64,000 nucleotides of DNA from Glossina fuscipes (taxonomy: Eukaryota > Arthropoda > Insecta > Diptera > Glossinidae): contig NW_023998431.1 of NCBI RefSeq assembly GCF_014805625.2, forward strand, positions 550,687 through 614,686, read 5' to 3'. The stretch's first letter is position 1; every line of letters starts with the position of its first letter. Below the pieces are notes generated by a model that saw only the letters and a list, made by a program, of their open reading frames with translations, did no database searches and was not told the DNA's origin. Below, in pieces: positions 37,918 through 51,049 of the stretch. Both the position numbers and the translations under genes were made by a program.

Positions 37918-39018
37918 ACTATAGGGTACATTACAATAACACACACAAGTACACGAATAAAATGAAAAACGAAAAAAAAAATTATAATAATAATAAAGAA
38001 ATTCCTTGCCTGCTATACACACATATATACACACATAGTTAGTCAGCCACTTGTTTTACTGTGTAATTGTTCTCAATAAAAATGAAAAGCTTTCTCTCTT
38101 CGGAGACGACAAAGCTTTAATAACAGAATCAACGACAATGATTACTTTCTTCACGTAGTGAGCATGCTCGCCAGAAAGCCTTTCAATATAACAGTACTAC
38201 ATGTGCTCGAAAAATCTTTTTTGTTAGCGTACACAACATGCTAAATTTAAAAATAAAACACCTGTAAACGTTACTAATGGGCCACAAAACTCGGGTAATA
38301 TATGTATAAATGATGTTGAACCGGCAAATATTACATACAATAAAAATTGTACATAAACGTTATTATGTATGTATGTATATACTCTCATATTCATATGCAT
38401 ATATGTATATATACCCATATAAAATACTCTTCTTAGCTTTGTTCTTCTCTTTTTCTCATCAAGGAGCACAAATATACATACATTTATTATTTCTTTTATT
38501 TGATTTTAAAAGACCCGATATTTCGTTCCTGCTGTTGGCGTATTTTTATAGTCACTATCTGAGAAAGGCAATATCCTAAGCCTATCATCCCGAATATCAT
38601 AGCATATCACCAAACGTTCACATTATGAACCAATTAATTTATATGCGTATATATAAATATGCGTGTATGGAATAATACGCCAATTTTCACATGTCTGTCC
38701 ATTTAAATATGCTTTCATTATTTTTATACGTCCCCCTAAACACAGATGCATTTTGTAAATAAACACAAAACATTTATACAATTATGATCAAAAATAAGTA
38801 TTGTTTCTAAATTCATTATCAATTATCATTCAAATCGTTGGAAAGACATACATTTAGGTCAACATTTAAACTTTTTATCACACCACGTTTTTTATAAGTA
38901 ATTTTAGGTATATTCGTCGATCCTTCAGATCCACTTAGATAGCTTTTTAGACTAAACCGATTAAAATGTTAGGGAAGAAAAATACTGCACGTGCATCGAG
39001 TGGCAGACTATATACATA

Positions 39019-39057
<39 letters not shown>

Positions 39058-40515
39058 ACAATCGCATTTCACTCAAAAATTCCAAATATAAGAATTATAA
39101 AACTTGTCTGGCAAAACTACAAATTTTGAAACGTTTAATAACAAGAAGTTTAATCAAATTATCGCGAATTGGTTCGCTAGATTTATGTCCCCCAAGGCTT
39201 CAAACTATCTTAGCTTTTCCAATATTGTTACTTTTCTCATATAACATATTTTGATGGCCAATACACATCAAACTTAATATGAAAATATATTTTTCCATAT
39301 TTTATTCCCAGGTAAAAGGAAATATGAAAAGAAACAAACTCCAGAATACAATTAATCTAAACGCCAATGATTTGAACATCATGGCCGCATCATGACATCA
39401 GGTCCGCTACTGACTGCTTTTCTTAGTAATGTGATCGACTGTGATTTTGAAAGGACTTCCGGCATTTTTTATTACTATATACATCGAACCAAGCTTGAAA
39501 ATGCAGGTGAATTCGTCGACAATAGCTTTTCGTAAGCTTTAACTTGAAAAAATAAAAAAAAAAATAATAAAAAGAGGGCTTGTGTTTTGTTGCCGCTCGA
39601 TCGATCTAAAGCAGACAACAATTTGAATATTTATTAAAACTCACGAAAAGCTAGTCCCGTTAGCATTATTTATTAAATTTACGTCCGTTGGTGTTGTCCA
39701 AAATTCGCCTTAACACTCGTTTATTACAGTTTGAATGAAAAACAAAGTAGTTTCTATACATAAATGCTACAATAAATATATTGGATGATTTTTGCATGCG
39801 TATGAGTGAACTTACAGAACACCTACACATTAATATATATTTGAACGTACAAAGCTCCTCTTGTCATTTTAAAATTGTCTTTACAAAAACGGAAACTCAA
39901 CAGTTGGTACTATCATTCCACATACACATATATATGTACATGCATATGCATATTGTATAAATAATCCTACATTTTTTTTTTTTTTTTTTTTTTGTTTTCC
40001 CATCTCTTGCTCTGTAACTACGACAATATTGTTGTGGCTCTACAAGTTCTACTGTTTACTTTTTCATTGTTCTTGCTATAGTTGTTGTACTAATGATAGC
40101 AATTAGTTGTGTTAATTTAAGCGCTTTAAGTCGGTAAAGTAATTTCGATTTAAAAATTTTATATAGAATAAGGATTTTTTTTTTTTTTTTTATTTAATAA
40201 TATAATCCATTATTGGCTTAAAACAAAAATAAACAAATACATAAATAATAGTTATAATATATAATATATATTAGTCAATTATTATCATTTTTAAATAATT
40301 TGCCGAACCGCTCTTATAGATATATAGATATATGCGTATATCGATTATATTGTGTCTACCACATATGTTTTATTTCGAAACATTAAATGCAATTAAAATT
40401 ATTTTATACTTGTACTAAGTCTATATTAAGTTTGCGCGAATGTGCGTAGCATCTAGACGGAGATGAGAGAAGCCCACCTCTTACATTATCGATCGATTCA
40501 GGATATATTTCAACA
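37685..40515. other. AT-rich non-coding stretch with (TA)n tracts
   Basis: (TA)n microsatellites at 37885-37914 and 39020-39055 and T runs at about 39971 and 40166. No gene recognised. Confidence 0.5.
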
Positions 40516-40519
40516 TGTC

Positions 40520-40880
40520 TTCCTGTCTGTCCATAGTACATTCTACCCGTTCGCCCGTTCATTTATCCGTCCACAGTCCGTTTATGTATTTTCGCGCTCA
40601 ACTCACCGGCCGCAACTTCCGACATGGTTGTGTCTCAATAAGACGCAACAATATGCACTCAATCGCACAATTTCGCGTGTTTGGTATTTTTGTGCAATGT
40701 ATGAAAGGAACGGGATGAGATTACTTAAAGCTCCTCCCCCCAGAAAGGTTGTCGGAAAAAATATGTTCTTATATGGCAACAAGATCTAAATTTTCGAATT
40801 TTATGATGAAATAATCGAAAAGTTACTTTACTAAGCTTGGACTAAACAAATCTATAAGAATTTTCATGAATTCTTTATAT
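40520..40880 (+). repeat. Possible family 3 copy
   Basis: A 'cctgtctgtccatag' block and 'cgcccgttcatttatccgtcc' type sequence, followed at about 40760-40880 by 'atgttcttatatggcaac', 'cttggactaaacaaatct' and 'ttttcatgaa', which resemble the array units at 54.0-54.5 kb. It is diverged, so boundaries are approximate. Confidence 0.35.
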
Positions 40881-40884
40881 CAGA

Positions 40885-43225
40885 TAGGTAACGAAGAGAA
40901 AATTAATTTTACTTACTTAATTTTTAATTTAGGCTGCACTGGCTCATGTTCTGAACCTGCTCTCTTATAACGGTTCAGATGAAAAGATCCCTTTTGCAGG
41001 GAAGCAACTTAAATAGTTTTTAAAATCTGATGACGAAAATAAGTGAAGATTTGCCATCAGCTAACCTGTGTGGGATTGTCTGTCCGTTGAAACGCATGAC
41101 TAGCATTTAAAATAGCGTGCCTTCGTTTAATCGAAACAATTGAAAAATCTTCGTTTCCTTATCATTCCATCTAATTCGAATCGCAACATGTACAAGTTGT
41201 GTCGACAACACCAGTTTACATTGCCTCGACTAGCATTAGATTAATTCGAAGAATCAAAGATCTCATTTTAGATATAATAATTCGACATAAAAACGAAATT
41301 TCCCGAAATATCATATAAGTGATGAAAAACAACGATAAGAATTTTCAATGGCTACGCACCGTTGTCAGAGAATAAATACACATTATGAGTCAGAGGATTA
41401 ACAAGAGTTCGCTGATAAGGAATAAAAGATGAAATGAACGCGGTTAACCGCAACGCTTCCTAATAACGAATAACAACATTATATTCAATTGTGACCGAAT
41501 CTTTTTGCATTTTTACACATCACCTATTAATTTTGTGGAAATTTATATCGTGCATCTGTTGCAGTTTATGAGCAACGACCAAGAGAGAGGAAAAGCAAAA
41601 GTGCTCATAGTCTATATTAAATAAGTGTGTGGGCGTGCTTGGGTCATTTTCAAGTCCTTTTACTATTTATAGGCGATATATTCATTTTTCCAAACGGACA
41701 GACGGACATATGGACATACTCAAAGTATATATATGCTTTATGGATCTCTGAAGCTTCCTACCGGGCTTTGCAAATGCTTTTGTAAATTGAATGTACCCCT
41801 CACCCCTTCAGGCTGGGTTATACAAATAGACATCAAGAGGATAAAAGAGGATTAACAAATATATTAAGATGAAAATATGATATGATCTTCGAGAGAACTA
41901 TTATTGAAGGATTCGCTCAAATAAGAAGAGTTGAGTTATGGCCTTCAAGGAAAGAAGAAAAGTCGATCAAGCTCTCACTAGGTTGAAGCGTTGTTAACTA
42001 ATATATATCTAATTTTGTAAATAAAGTGCTTTGCTGTTCACAATTCAATGGCATATACATATACATATAACTACAATGGCAATACTTCAAGGAATATTAG
42101 GAGTAGCACATAAGCAAAAAAAAAAAAAAAAAAATGTGCGTAATATTTTTACCAATATAGCTACGGGTATGTTATTCCATCTTTTGCTCAGCGTCTCAAG
42201 GTAAGTAAAGTGCTTACTTACTAATCTTGTCTATGTCCATAGGCATATCTGTTCATCTGTCCGTTTGTAAAAGTCAACTTTTAGACTTGACTTAAGGTAT
42301 GAAATTCAATCCAAAAAATATATTCCTCTTAATACCTACGATCAGGTCGCCATATTCAAAATCAAATTAATTAATGTCAGTGACAGTTGCGTAATATTTG
42401 CATTACTATCGCACATAACCTCTGGGAGTTTTGTACTAATTATATATGGTATGGTTAGAGTACGTTGCAAAAGTACGTAGCTATCGGTTTTTTTTTTTTT
42501 TTTTTTTTGAAAAAAAATAATACGTGTGCTTTCCTCCCCCTTTTTTTTGGGGGGGGGGGGGGGGGTGGGGGGATAGCAAATGTATCGAAAATTTCTTTTG
42601 TTTTTTGTTTATTAATATTAATTATCATTTTACGGTGTAATTGAATGCATATACATTATAAAGCGGAAAAGATGCATTTGATTCCATTAAATTAAGCGTT
42701 TAAAAAAGAATTGAGAACAATAGAAGAATGCATTTTTTTTTTTTTTTTTTTTTATTTTTCATTTCATTTATTTCATATAATTGAAAAGAATTTAAAATGG
42801 ATTGAATGCAGATGAACGAAATTTTTCATTTTTGTTTTTTTTTTTTTTTTTTCATTATTTTGTTATTGCGTTTTTAAGCTTTTAAGCTTTCAGTGGTTAA
42901 TAAATGAAATTTAGAAAAACTTGTTTAATTGTAACCATCGTTTTATCTATTGTTTGTGTCAAAATATAGAAGATTTTTCTAAAATAAAATTTTAATTAAA
43001 GTGTTTTAGAAAACTTCCTGCAGTTTAAAATACAAGCAACAATACGCTATAGACGCATTACGAAGAATTGCAGTCGCCAACTATTGTGTAATTTTAATTA
43101 ACATTTGAAAATGCTTTACAAAATCAAGAATTTTCATTAGGATATATCGATCGTGTATAGTTATGGAGATAGCGTATCGATAACACCAGCTCACTCATAG
43201 TACTTTTTACAACGTTTTTCCGCGA
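40885..43225. other. AT-rich non-coding stretch
   Basis: No gene recognised. It holds T runs at 42488-42508, about 42733 and about 42836, a poly-A run at about 42119, and the G run listed separately. A 'ggacagacggacat' block at about 41697 and 'ctgttcatctgtccgtttg' at 42248 hint at further old repeat copies. Confidence 0.45.
42536..42572. repeat. C5-T8-G17-T-G6 homopolymer string
   Basis: Five C, eight T, seventeen G, one T and six G in direct succession. The C run can pair with part of the G run around a T8 loop, and the G-rich strand could form a G-quadruplex. A 17-G run stands out in DNA this AT-rich. Its length in the assembly may be unreliable. Confidence 0.9.
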
Positions 43226-43229
43226 TTAA

Positions 43230-43754
43230 ATGACAAATGCGTGTGTAGTGTTTTTAGCGAAAAAGCTTACATTCTCTCAGGCATTGCTTTATTTGTGTAA
43301 TTGTGCCAAAGGTTTGAAATTAAACGCTTGCAACAAATCGAGAAATGGCCAAGTTGCAAAGTTCTTAACCAACGATCCGATCAACAAAAGTGTTATAGAA
43401 AAAGATTTACTCAAGATTTACCCAATCGATTGGGAGCAAGTACGATGCCGGACGCAATGATTTATTGAATGATCTGTCAACTATCGAAATTCTGTGTTAT
43501 GCTGCTTTCGGCCGATTTATCGTAAAATGGCATTCGAAGAAATTATGATTATTACGCCTTGGAATATGGGTGAGAGCGTGTATCTTGACATTTGGAAAAC
43601 GCAATATAATTTTACTCCAAGACACACCATTATCAATTTGGAAGAACATCGATTCAATTTATTTCGTATCGTGTTAGACCAGATCAATTCCAATAGGTTA
43701 ATTTTTAATCGAAATTTTTATATCAACAAAGCGACAGCACTGGTGCACGTGTAA
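43230..43754 (+). other. Two in-frame open segments of unknown nature (possible coding relic)
   Basis: 43230-43460 (76 codons, starts ATG) and 43494-43754 (86 codons) share one reading frame and are separated by only two stop codons. The peptides have mixed, non-repetitive composition (for example ITPWNMGESVYLDIW and TPRHTIINLEEHRFNLF) rather than the Phe/Lys/Tyr-rich noise typical of this window. I recognise no family. It could be an old transposon or viral remnant, a decayed gene, or chance. No splice sites, promoter or neighbouring gene supports it. Confidence 0.2.
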
Positions 43755-43759
43755 TCGGA

Positions 43760-45250
43760 AGCAAACAACAACAAGCCAGAAGGAGATAAAGGAAGAGCTC
43801 ATTATTTAAGTATTGCCGTCAACTTCGTTCTTCGTTCGCGAGTTGCCATCTTACAATACATTACAGTATCAAAGAAATTCGACAAAATAAAATCGTTTAG
43901 TTTCTACGCATTCGTCTGGTGATTATCTTATTGCGAGATTTTTAACTGGGCTGGACAATTTAAGTTCCCCTTATAACAGTTTACATTATATAGATTGACT
44001 ATCTACATCTCCGGGGAGCTTCTTATGGACGCTCTCTCAATTGTTCCCCAATTCTAGAAATACCGTTGAGAAATCTATGTTCATTTATCCCTCACAAGTC
44101 TTCAACTGCTCGACACAAATCAGGCAACCGGAAATGATATCAATAAATACAATACTAAATACTATTCTTGAACATAACCTTTTCTTTAACTCGATACATC
44201 CAATCAAACAATTTTGGTTAAGCCTCTGTTATATAAAGCAATCTACAAAGTAAGCCGCTTACCACACCGGCATCCTTTGGGGCTTGCAAAGAGGTAAAAG
44301 ATGCAGGGGAAAAGACTACTGATGACGCGAACTTATGAACAAAAGGACTTTCTCGGAAACTAATCGTTTTTTGGAGGAAATTGCAAGAAGTCTTCTTGAA
44401 GCTCGCAAAAACATCGATTTAAAGTAAAACAAGACATTCGCCGAGAACTGGATGGAACATTGATTGAAACCGTAAACTCTCTCTGTCAAAAACTTGATCG
44501 ACTATCAAAAATCTTCAAACGAAGAATTTTTTAAAGCACTTTTTTTTAACCGATGTTCGGCCACAACTGTTTGGATCCACACACACCATGGCATCACAAA
44601 AGCTATTTCGCTAAGAAGCCGCTTACGATTTCTTAGCGTTTAGCAAAAGCGAAGTAAACACATTAACGTACTCCCCTCTCCTTTCATTACTCGGCAATAC
44701 TTAGCCAAGTCTTTATGAGACAAAATCTAACCATTGACACACTAACGCAATGTAAACATAAAATAGATAAAAAGTAATAAGAACAAATAGAAATTGTTGT
44801 AATCTCTTTATGGCGCGTATTTTCTTGGCGTCACTTTATATCCAATAGTTTGAAAATTTTCTTTTCAAAATTGAATTTTTTATATCTTTAAGGGCAAAAT
44901 AGTGTAATGAGTGCAACGTTACAACAATTTCACAACAATTTCGTACTCTTTGTCTCGCACTCTTTTTTTTTTTATTTTTTGGTCTTTTTTCCTAAATCAA
45001 ATTCAAATACACATTAGAGAGAAAGCAAAATTGTCTTTATGACAATTTTCTTTCCTTTCTTCTTATGACATTTTATAATGATTGCTATTCCACTATTTGT
45101 TGGGAACTGTTTAGAGCAAAAGGATATGAAATTATGAAAGGTTTAAAGATATGAAGACAGTGAAACCTCAGTTAAAAGACACCTATCACAGCCAGACTGT
45201 GTCAAACGACAAAGATATTTGCGAAACTGCATGTGAAGTAGTTGCTTCTT
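43760..45250. other. Non-coding stretch
   Basis: Contains the inverted repeat at 44609-44638. Otherwise nothing was recognised. A 70-codon frame at 44041-44253 has no motif. Confidence 0.45.
44609..44638. repeat. Perfect 9-bp inverted repeat with 12-nt spacer
   Basis: CGCTAAGAA and TTCTTAGCG flank a 12-nt spacer and can form a hairpin. No T run follows, so it is not an obvious terminator. Confidence 0.6.
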
Positions 45251-45330
45251 GTTTATTGTTATACCCCACCGCACCAGTTGCGATAAAGGGTGTATTAAGT
45301 TTGTGAAGATGCATGCAATGCAGAGAATAA
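45251..45330 (+). mobile_element. DINE-1-like element, 5'-end fragment
   Basis: 'attgttataccccacc' followed by 'ataaagggtgtattaagttt' matches the 5'-end pattern of fly DINE-1/INE-1 elements (TTATACCC, a short gap, AGGGTAT, then a region beginning TT.GT). Only about 75 bp are present before the similarity fades. Confidence 0.5.
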
Positions 45331-45334
45331 ATTG

Positions 45335-45820
45335 AAATTAATTAAGCTTTTGTCATACCGATTGCCATACCAGAAAATGATTCTGAACCAAACTGAATTT
45401 TGATATGGTAAAAGGGAATAATTTCCAATATTTCTTTGAATTCGTTTTCGATATCACCTAAATCTGACATGTAATTAAGCCTTACCAAATTTGCTACACA
45501 GGTCACAGGTCTATTTTTTTGAATCCCAGCTCGTATAAGAGCTTCACCGGCGGCTGCGACTTTAGATGGCAAAAACATAGAATAATTTAATATTCTCTCC
45601 TACGACGACCAACTCCAATTTGACGAAAGGAACGGAGAAATAATGATTTTATTGAACTTATATTTCCGAAATTTGAACGAAGTTTGTTGCCGTTTTGAGC
45701 ATTATCCAGTATGAGGATTTCGCATAATTTTCAATGTTTATCACAAAAAATTATATTAGGTGAAATGTTGTACGACAGCTAATGTTCAGCATTGTCCATC
45801 TATAGTGTTCGCATTTGTTT
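45335..45820. other. Spacer between repeat copies
   Basis: A 78-codon minus-strand frame (45342-45578) has ordinary amino-acid composition but no recognised domain or splice context. It is not called as a gene. Confidence 0.4.
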
Positions 45821-45821
45821 T

Positions 45822-46780
45822 ACTCTATCATAGCCATCACTGAATAATGATGAGGGTATAGGCATTTTGTCAAAACGTTTTACAACGTTCACAAAAACGC
45901 GTCAGAGACAGAGCCAAGTATATACATTCGTGATCAGCATCAATTTCTAAGTCGATTTAAGCGTGTCCATCTGTCCGTCTGTGTAATGTGTGCTGTAAAC
46001 ATGCTCCTGGCCGCAAAAATAAACCTATCAAGTTCAAATTTGGCAGAAACAATGCAAATTCTTGCACGCAGTTTGATATTGAAACTCGACCAAAGGACAC
46101 GCGTACCGTACCACGTCAATTGAGCAGACATCTACTTTCCAAAAAAAAAAAAAAAAAAAAAATCCATGTGTTACATCTTACTCATAACATACGGTATATA
46201 AATCTACAAAAATTTAAACGCGTAATATACGGACGACACTGTAGTACCTGAGTAAAAGTAGGAAAATTTGACCATGCCTACTTATTATTATAGTATATAA
46301 AATCTTAATGTTGCTTTCAATACTTTTATAACGCACCGAAGCAACCTATAAAAACGCTATAAAGTATATGCGTCCTTAGCCAGTTTCACCTAACGCACCT
46401 AAGCATGCCCGTCTGTTCGTCTTTCCAATTGTATAGTATCTGGGGTAAACATACCGCCGTTCGCCAAACTGAAGATATCGTCAACAAATTTGCAAAAAAA
46501 ATTGAAAACGTCAACGGACACGCTTACAGCGTCCACAAACCTCAAACAAAACCGCAACAAAAACTGCGAACACCTTGGCTTTACGTGTTTTTTGTTTATT
46601 ACGCATAAAGTAGAACGCATAGAACATACAAATGTTCATTTTTATTGTGAGAATAAAAAAATCAGCCGCGCCCACGCAGTATTATAGAATATGAAAATGT
46701 CGTTTTTTTCAATCTTTTTTTTTTTTGGATTATAATGATGGGTATAAAAGGTTCGGCCACGACCGAATCTCCTTACTGTT
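45822..46780 (+). mobile_element. DINE-1-like Helitron-type element, near full length
   Basis: The left end resembles 'tatacccatcac..gatgaagggtata' and is followed by 'cattttgtcaaaacg', shared with the copy at 47991. The element has two internal modules, each opening with a CTGTCCGTCTG-type block (about 45965 and 46403). It ends with 'gatgggtataaaagg', a hairpin TTCGG-CCACGA-CCGAA (46752-46767) and CTTACTGTT. This layout (TATACCC start, (GTCY)n block, subterminal hairpin, TTGTT-like end, no open frame) corresponds to DINE-1/INE-1 elements, non-autonomous Helentrons of flies. It has no coding capacity. A poly-A run at 46141-46162 interrupts it. Boundaries are accurate to about 10 bp. Confidence 0.65.
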
Positions 46781-46784
46781 CTTT

Positions 46785-47985
46785 GTTGCTTTTTATTTGT
46801 GATATTTTATATTTTCCTCACAAATTTAAAGAAATATTCCCTTATTCCCAGGAAAATGAATGATATGTCGAGATGTATGTACTATTTTAAAACAACATTT
46901 TTATATACACATACATGCATATGAGCATAAATAAATGAAGATTTTTTTTAAAAAAATGCGGGCTACATTACTTGCGCCCCTATGTTTCTGGGCGGAAAGA
47001 TGCAACAAAAAGGAGCACCAGATCTATTTAAAATGCCGAAAAGACGAAAACCAAAAATAAAAAAGCAACTTGCAATTAGAAAACACTCAAACATCTAACA
47101 ATGTAAAGCATATCTCCTCGTACGACCAGAATCATTTCGTACATACCAGACATAATATGAAATATATATATATATATATATACATTTCTGGTAGATGAAA
47201 TATTCCTTAACCATGTGCTTGTCATTGTGAAAAGAGGAAAAAAAGGCTTTTTTCTCATAAAATACCTTAAGTCATAATATGAATCCGAACTTACAATATA
47301 ATCTAGTTGCTCAGACTGTTGTATGTGCTCAGCAAAACCGACATATATTATCAACGAACTAAAGCAACCATAAAAGGGGTATTCAAAGCTATTTCTAAAC
47401 TAAGAAGATTTTCTCTGCTTTCATCAGCATGCCTTAAAGCTTACTTGTGTGCATGAATGCATGTGCACTCCGTCTATGTGCATATTTTTGCATTTATAGG
47501 ATATATTGGCATCTATTTGTGTGCTTTTTATATATATGTGTAAATACCAAATTCAACGGATCAGTAAGTCTTATGTGCTACATAGTTGTCATTTTCATCA
47601 TTGCTTAATACAGGTTTAACTAACGTTTTCTCATCATTGAGTCCTTTTGAGTCTTTTTGGTAATGATTCAGTTAACTCTCGCAATTATTGTTTATATACA
47701 GTTTTCCATAGGAAAAATTTCTCAAAGAATTCTTTAACATATGATTAATATATATTCAATTGCCCAGAAAATATTGTAAAATTTATCTAAACTTTTTTTC
47801 TCTGCTTTTATTTATTAATTTTTAATTAATTTTTTTTTTTTTTGTTTTCTTTTGAACACAAAAACCAAAAAAAAACTTAATAAGTTTTGAACTTTTCAAA
47901 AGGGGATATCTATGCCTGATATAGTCAAGTCAGATTTCTATTTCAGGATTTTTCTCGTTTCATATCGAACCGAGTGTAAATTCTT
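46785..47985. other. AT-rich non-coding stretch
   Basis: Lies between two DINE-1-like copies. It holds a (TA)n tract at 47163-47181 and a T run at about 47829. No gene recognised. Confidence 0.5.
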
Positions 47986-47990
47986 TCTTT

Positions 47991-48871
47991 ATATACCCAT
48001 CACAGAGGGATGAAGGGTATATTCATTTTGTCAAAACGTTTGCAACGCCCAGACGGAAATATCAGAGACCCCACAAAATATATGTATATTCTCGATTAGC
48101 GTCAAATCTAAGTTTAAATCGATTTAAGCCTGTCCGTCTGTTCGTCTTGCAGTGCGACGTCTGCTATAAACATTCTTCTGGCCGCAAAAATGAAGCTATC
48201 AACTTCAAGTTCGCCAATAACATTGGAGTTTCTTGCACGTAGGTTGGTATTGAAAATAGGCCATATCGATGGGAGGACACGCTTACAGTACTACGTAAGC
48301 TGAGAATATCTCTGTTTTTCAAAAAGAATAACAAATTGTTTTTTTACTCATTACGCATAAAGTATATTCTCTGGGCGATCGTATAGTACCTGAACAAAAA
48401 TGGGAACATTGAAAACGCGTACCCAACGTTATTGTGAATCAAAATGTAATTATGTTTTCAATATCCTTATAATGCGCAGAAACAAGCTTCAAAAATCCCA
48501 TAAAGTAAATAAATTCTTGGTAATTTTCAAATTTGGACCGCACCTAGCCATACCCGTCTGTTCGTCTGTCCATCTGTCCGTCTGCCCGTCTGCACAACTG
48601 TCGAGTATTTGTGATAAATAATATCCGGTTCGCGAAGGCGAAGATATCGGTTAGGTATTTGCGAAAGAATTTGAAAGTGACCTAAACTTTTCAAAAGACA
48701 CACGTACAACGCCCACCTGTCTATACGACAAAAACCTCTTGATTTGAGAATAGAAAAACTCAGCGGTGCCCACTCCATTCTGTAAAGCATGAAAATTTTG
48801 TTTTTTTTTCCTTTTTTGTCATTTTAGGATAACGGTAAGGGGCTCGACCGAATATAACCTGCTTAATTGTT
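47991..48871 (+). mobile_element. DINE-1-like Helitron-type element, near full length
   Basis: Starts with TATACCC (47992-47998) and its partner GGGTATA (48015-48021), an inverted pair around 'atcacagagggatga'. It continues with 'cattttgtcaaaacg', a CTGTCCGTCTGTTCGTC-type block at about 48136 and a longer one at about 48555 that starts the second module. The end reads 'ggctcgaccgaata' and CTTAATTGTT. Its organisation matches the copy at 45822-46780 closely enough to define a common element of about 0.9 kb with two modules. It is non-coding. Confidence 0.65.
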
Positions 48872-48874
48872 ATT

Positions 48875-50595
48875 TACTGTCCTTGTACATCTAACCAGCT
48901 GCAGATTAGGCAAAGATTTACTTATTATATGTAAAGCAACATTTTATAAATCGTATAAGAAATTTCCAAATTTTATACATAAAATTGCTCATAAACTAAA
49001 CTATATACAAGGATACAAATTTTCATATTTATTCTATAGACAAACTCCCTAACTAGAACCGGTAACGAAATGGAAAAAAGTCAGTCGTATTGTTCATTCA
49101 ATACTATGGAGTATGGAAACTTTATTGTTTCGATTTTTTTTTTAAATTAAGAGAATTGAAGAAAAGCTGTGAAAAAAAAATTGTCGATGTTTTCCGAAAT
49201 GGTTTTAGTTTCTTCTGCACTGTGGGCGTGGATGTGAGCAGATCACATCCATTTTTTAACTTCATATTCTTAATCGATTAACAAATATCTGCGTCAAATT
49301 TCATCTCCCTCTGTTCATTTCGCGACTGCGGAGATTCACAAAAATTGACCGTCAAATTGACCAGTCTTCGTCGAAATAGGTATACAGAATGACAGAAAAA
49401 ACGTGCGGACGGGGCGAATATGTGTTTCGTGCATCGTGCATTGTTATCCACTTCTTTATGTGGAGATTTAAAAATCGGAAACCCATCGAATTAATGAGTG
49501 TAGTCAATAAAAATTTGCTATAGAAAATTAATCTAAAATGAAATGAAATAAATTTGAAAGACGTATTTTAAGTGCATTTGTCATGAGTTATAGTTACAAA
49601 TTTCTTAAGAATTTCTTTTAATGGCAGCGAAAGGTTAACAGTACGCACCTATATATATGTAATCATTTTAATAGCTTTTCGAAAATTATAGCTCGATAGA
49701 GGTCTGCACAGCTGTTTGCTGCGCACTTTAGGTATATGTGAAAACGTAGTTAATATCCTCTGTTTCGTAGCATTCTTTGCTAACGCAATCAATTCTCTAC
49801 ATCGCTCTAGTATCTCAAGGAATCACCATGAGCAGAGAGAAGCTGTTTTCTCTTCGCTTATTTACATCTATTGGCAGAAATTACTATATATTAGATTTGT
49901 CATACGTTTTGCAACGCGCACGTCGGAAAGCATGCAAAGTCTTTATTAGCGTAACGGTAAATTTCGAAGGTAATTTAACTGCGCCTAAGATTTTTCGTCA
50001 AATTCAATTAATCAAGAGGACGAACAAATTGGTTTTAAAACAAAGTAAAATTTTCTAACAAAAACGAATTATAGAAAACGAAACCTATAGTACATTTACT
50101 AGCAAAGTGGTGAATAATTGCGATATCAAATATAATAACGCACCCGACAAACAAAGAGCATTAAGCGATCTTTATAAATATTTCCTCTTGGTTATTGGGC
50201 ATCCAAGATTCGTTGACAAGTTAGTATAGTTCATGCAACTATTACATTTTATATTTTCCAACTGCTAACGTACTTCGAAATACACAAATTTCTCTGCTGA
50301 TTTTATGCTGTCAGTTAAAAGTTGATAAACGAGAGAATTATGTTACTGGGTAATTATGTGCCGTAAAGAACACTTGTTTTCCGTGAGTAGGTAGCATAGC
50401 AATGATGTCTTCGTATAACAGTTTCACTTAATCAGGTGCAATTACCCTGTCTATCAATTAGAAGTGCGGATTCCTATACCGCATACCGTATAGCATATAG
50501 TTTGTGCGGAGGTATATATAACAAGTAGAAAGACTTGAGATAAATCTAACCTAAATCTATTACTATAGCAATCGAGCAAGTCTCCGAATCATTTT
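48875..50595. other. AT-rich non-coding stretch
   Basis: No gene recognised. Overlapping frames of 77 and 93 codons at 49716-50058 have no motif. Confidence 0.45.
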
Positions 50596-50599
50596 CCAA

Positions 50600-50760
50600 A
50601 TCAATTTACGCCTGTCTTCCCCTTTGCTATTTGTTCAAGTATTCTTATGTTCTACCCGTTGGTACCAATTTTCAAGATATTTCGATAAAATCTGACCCAT
50701 CGCCAACGACAAATACTGTTCGATATAATTCGAATGGTTTCTTCTCATTTCACAGCCAGG
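50600..50760 (+). repeat. Family 3 interspersed repeat fragment
   Basis: 'aatttacgcctgtcttccc', 'tttcaagatatttcgataaa' followed by ATCTGACCCAT, and 'actgttcgatataattcg' follow the same order as in the 17.0 and 53.6 kb copies. It is strongly diverged. Confidence 0.4.
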
Positions 50761-51049
50761 CAATTCCGCCGCGGTTACTCATCTAAAGCAACTCTTTGTT
50801 CATTTTTGTCCATTTAAATGCACATTTTTCATGTGAGCTTTTACATGGGAAGGGGACCAAAACGTGAACTAAATCGCTTTCATTTAGGAAAATTCATTTT
50901 CCTTTCATAGATCTTTCAAATCTTCACCCTAAACCGCTAAACATAAGGCTTTGTTGCCAAATAGAGGTTTGCTTTCCATACAAACCCTTACATTAGGTGC
51001 ATTCCAAAAAATAGTCGTACGTGGTCTACCTTTGGTAGCAAAGGTAACT

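Noticed and set aside
43790..43960. LTR-like promoter and polyadenylation pattern (TATTTAAG, then AATAAAA)
   Set aside because: No matching second LTR, no primer-binding site and no gag/pol sequence nearby. Such motifs are common by chance.
45342..45578. Minus-strand 78-codon frame with ordinary protein composition
   Set aside because: No recognised family and no splice or promoter context. It partly adjoins a DINE-1-like fragment.
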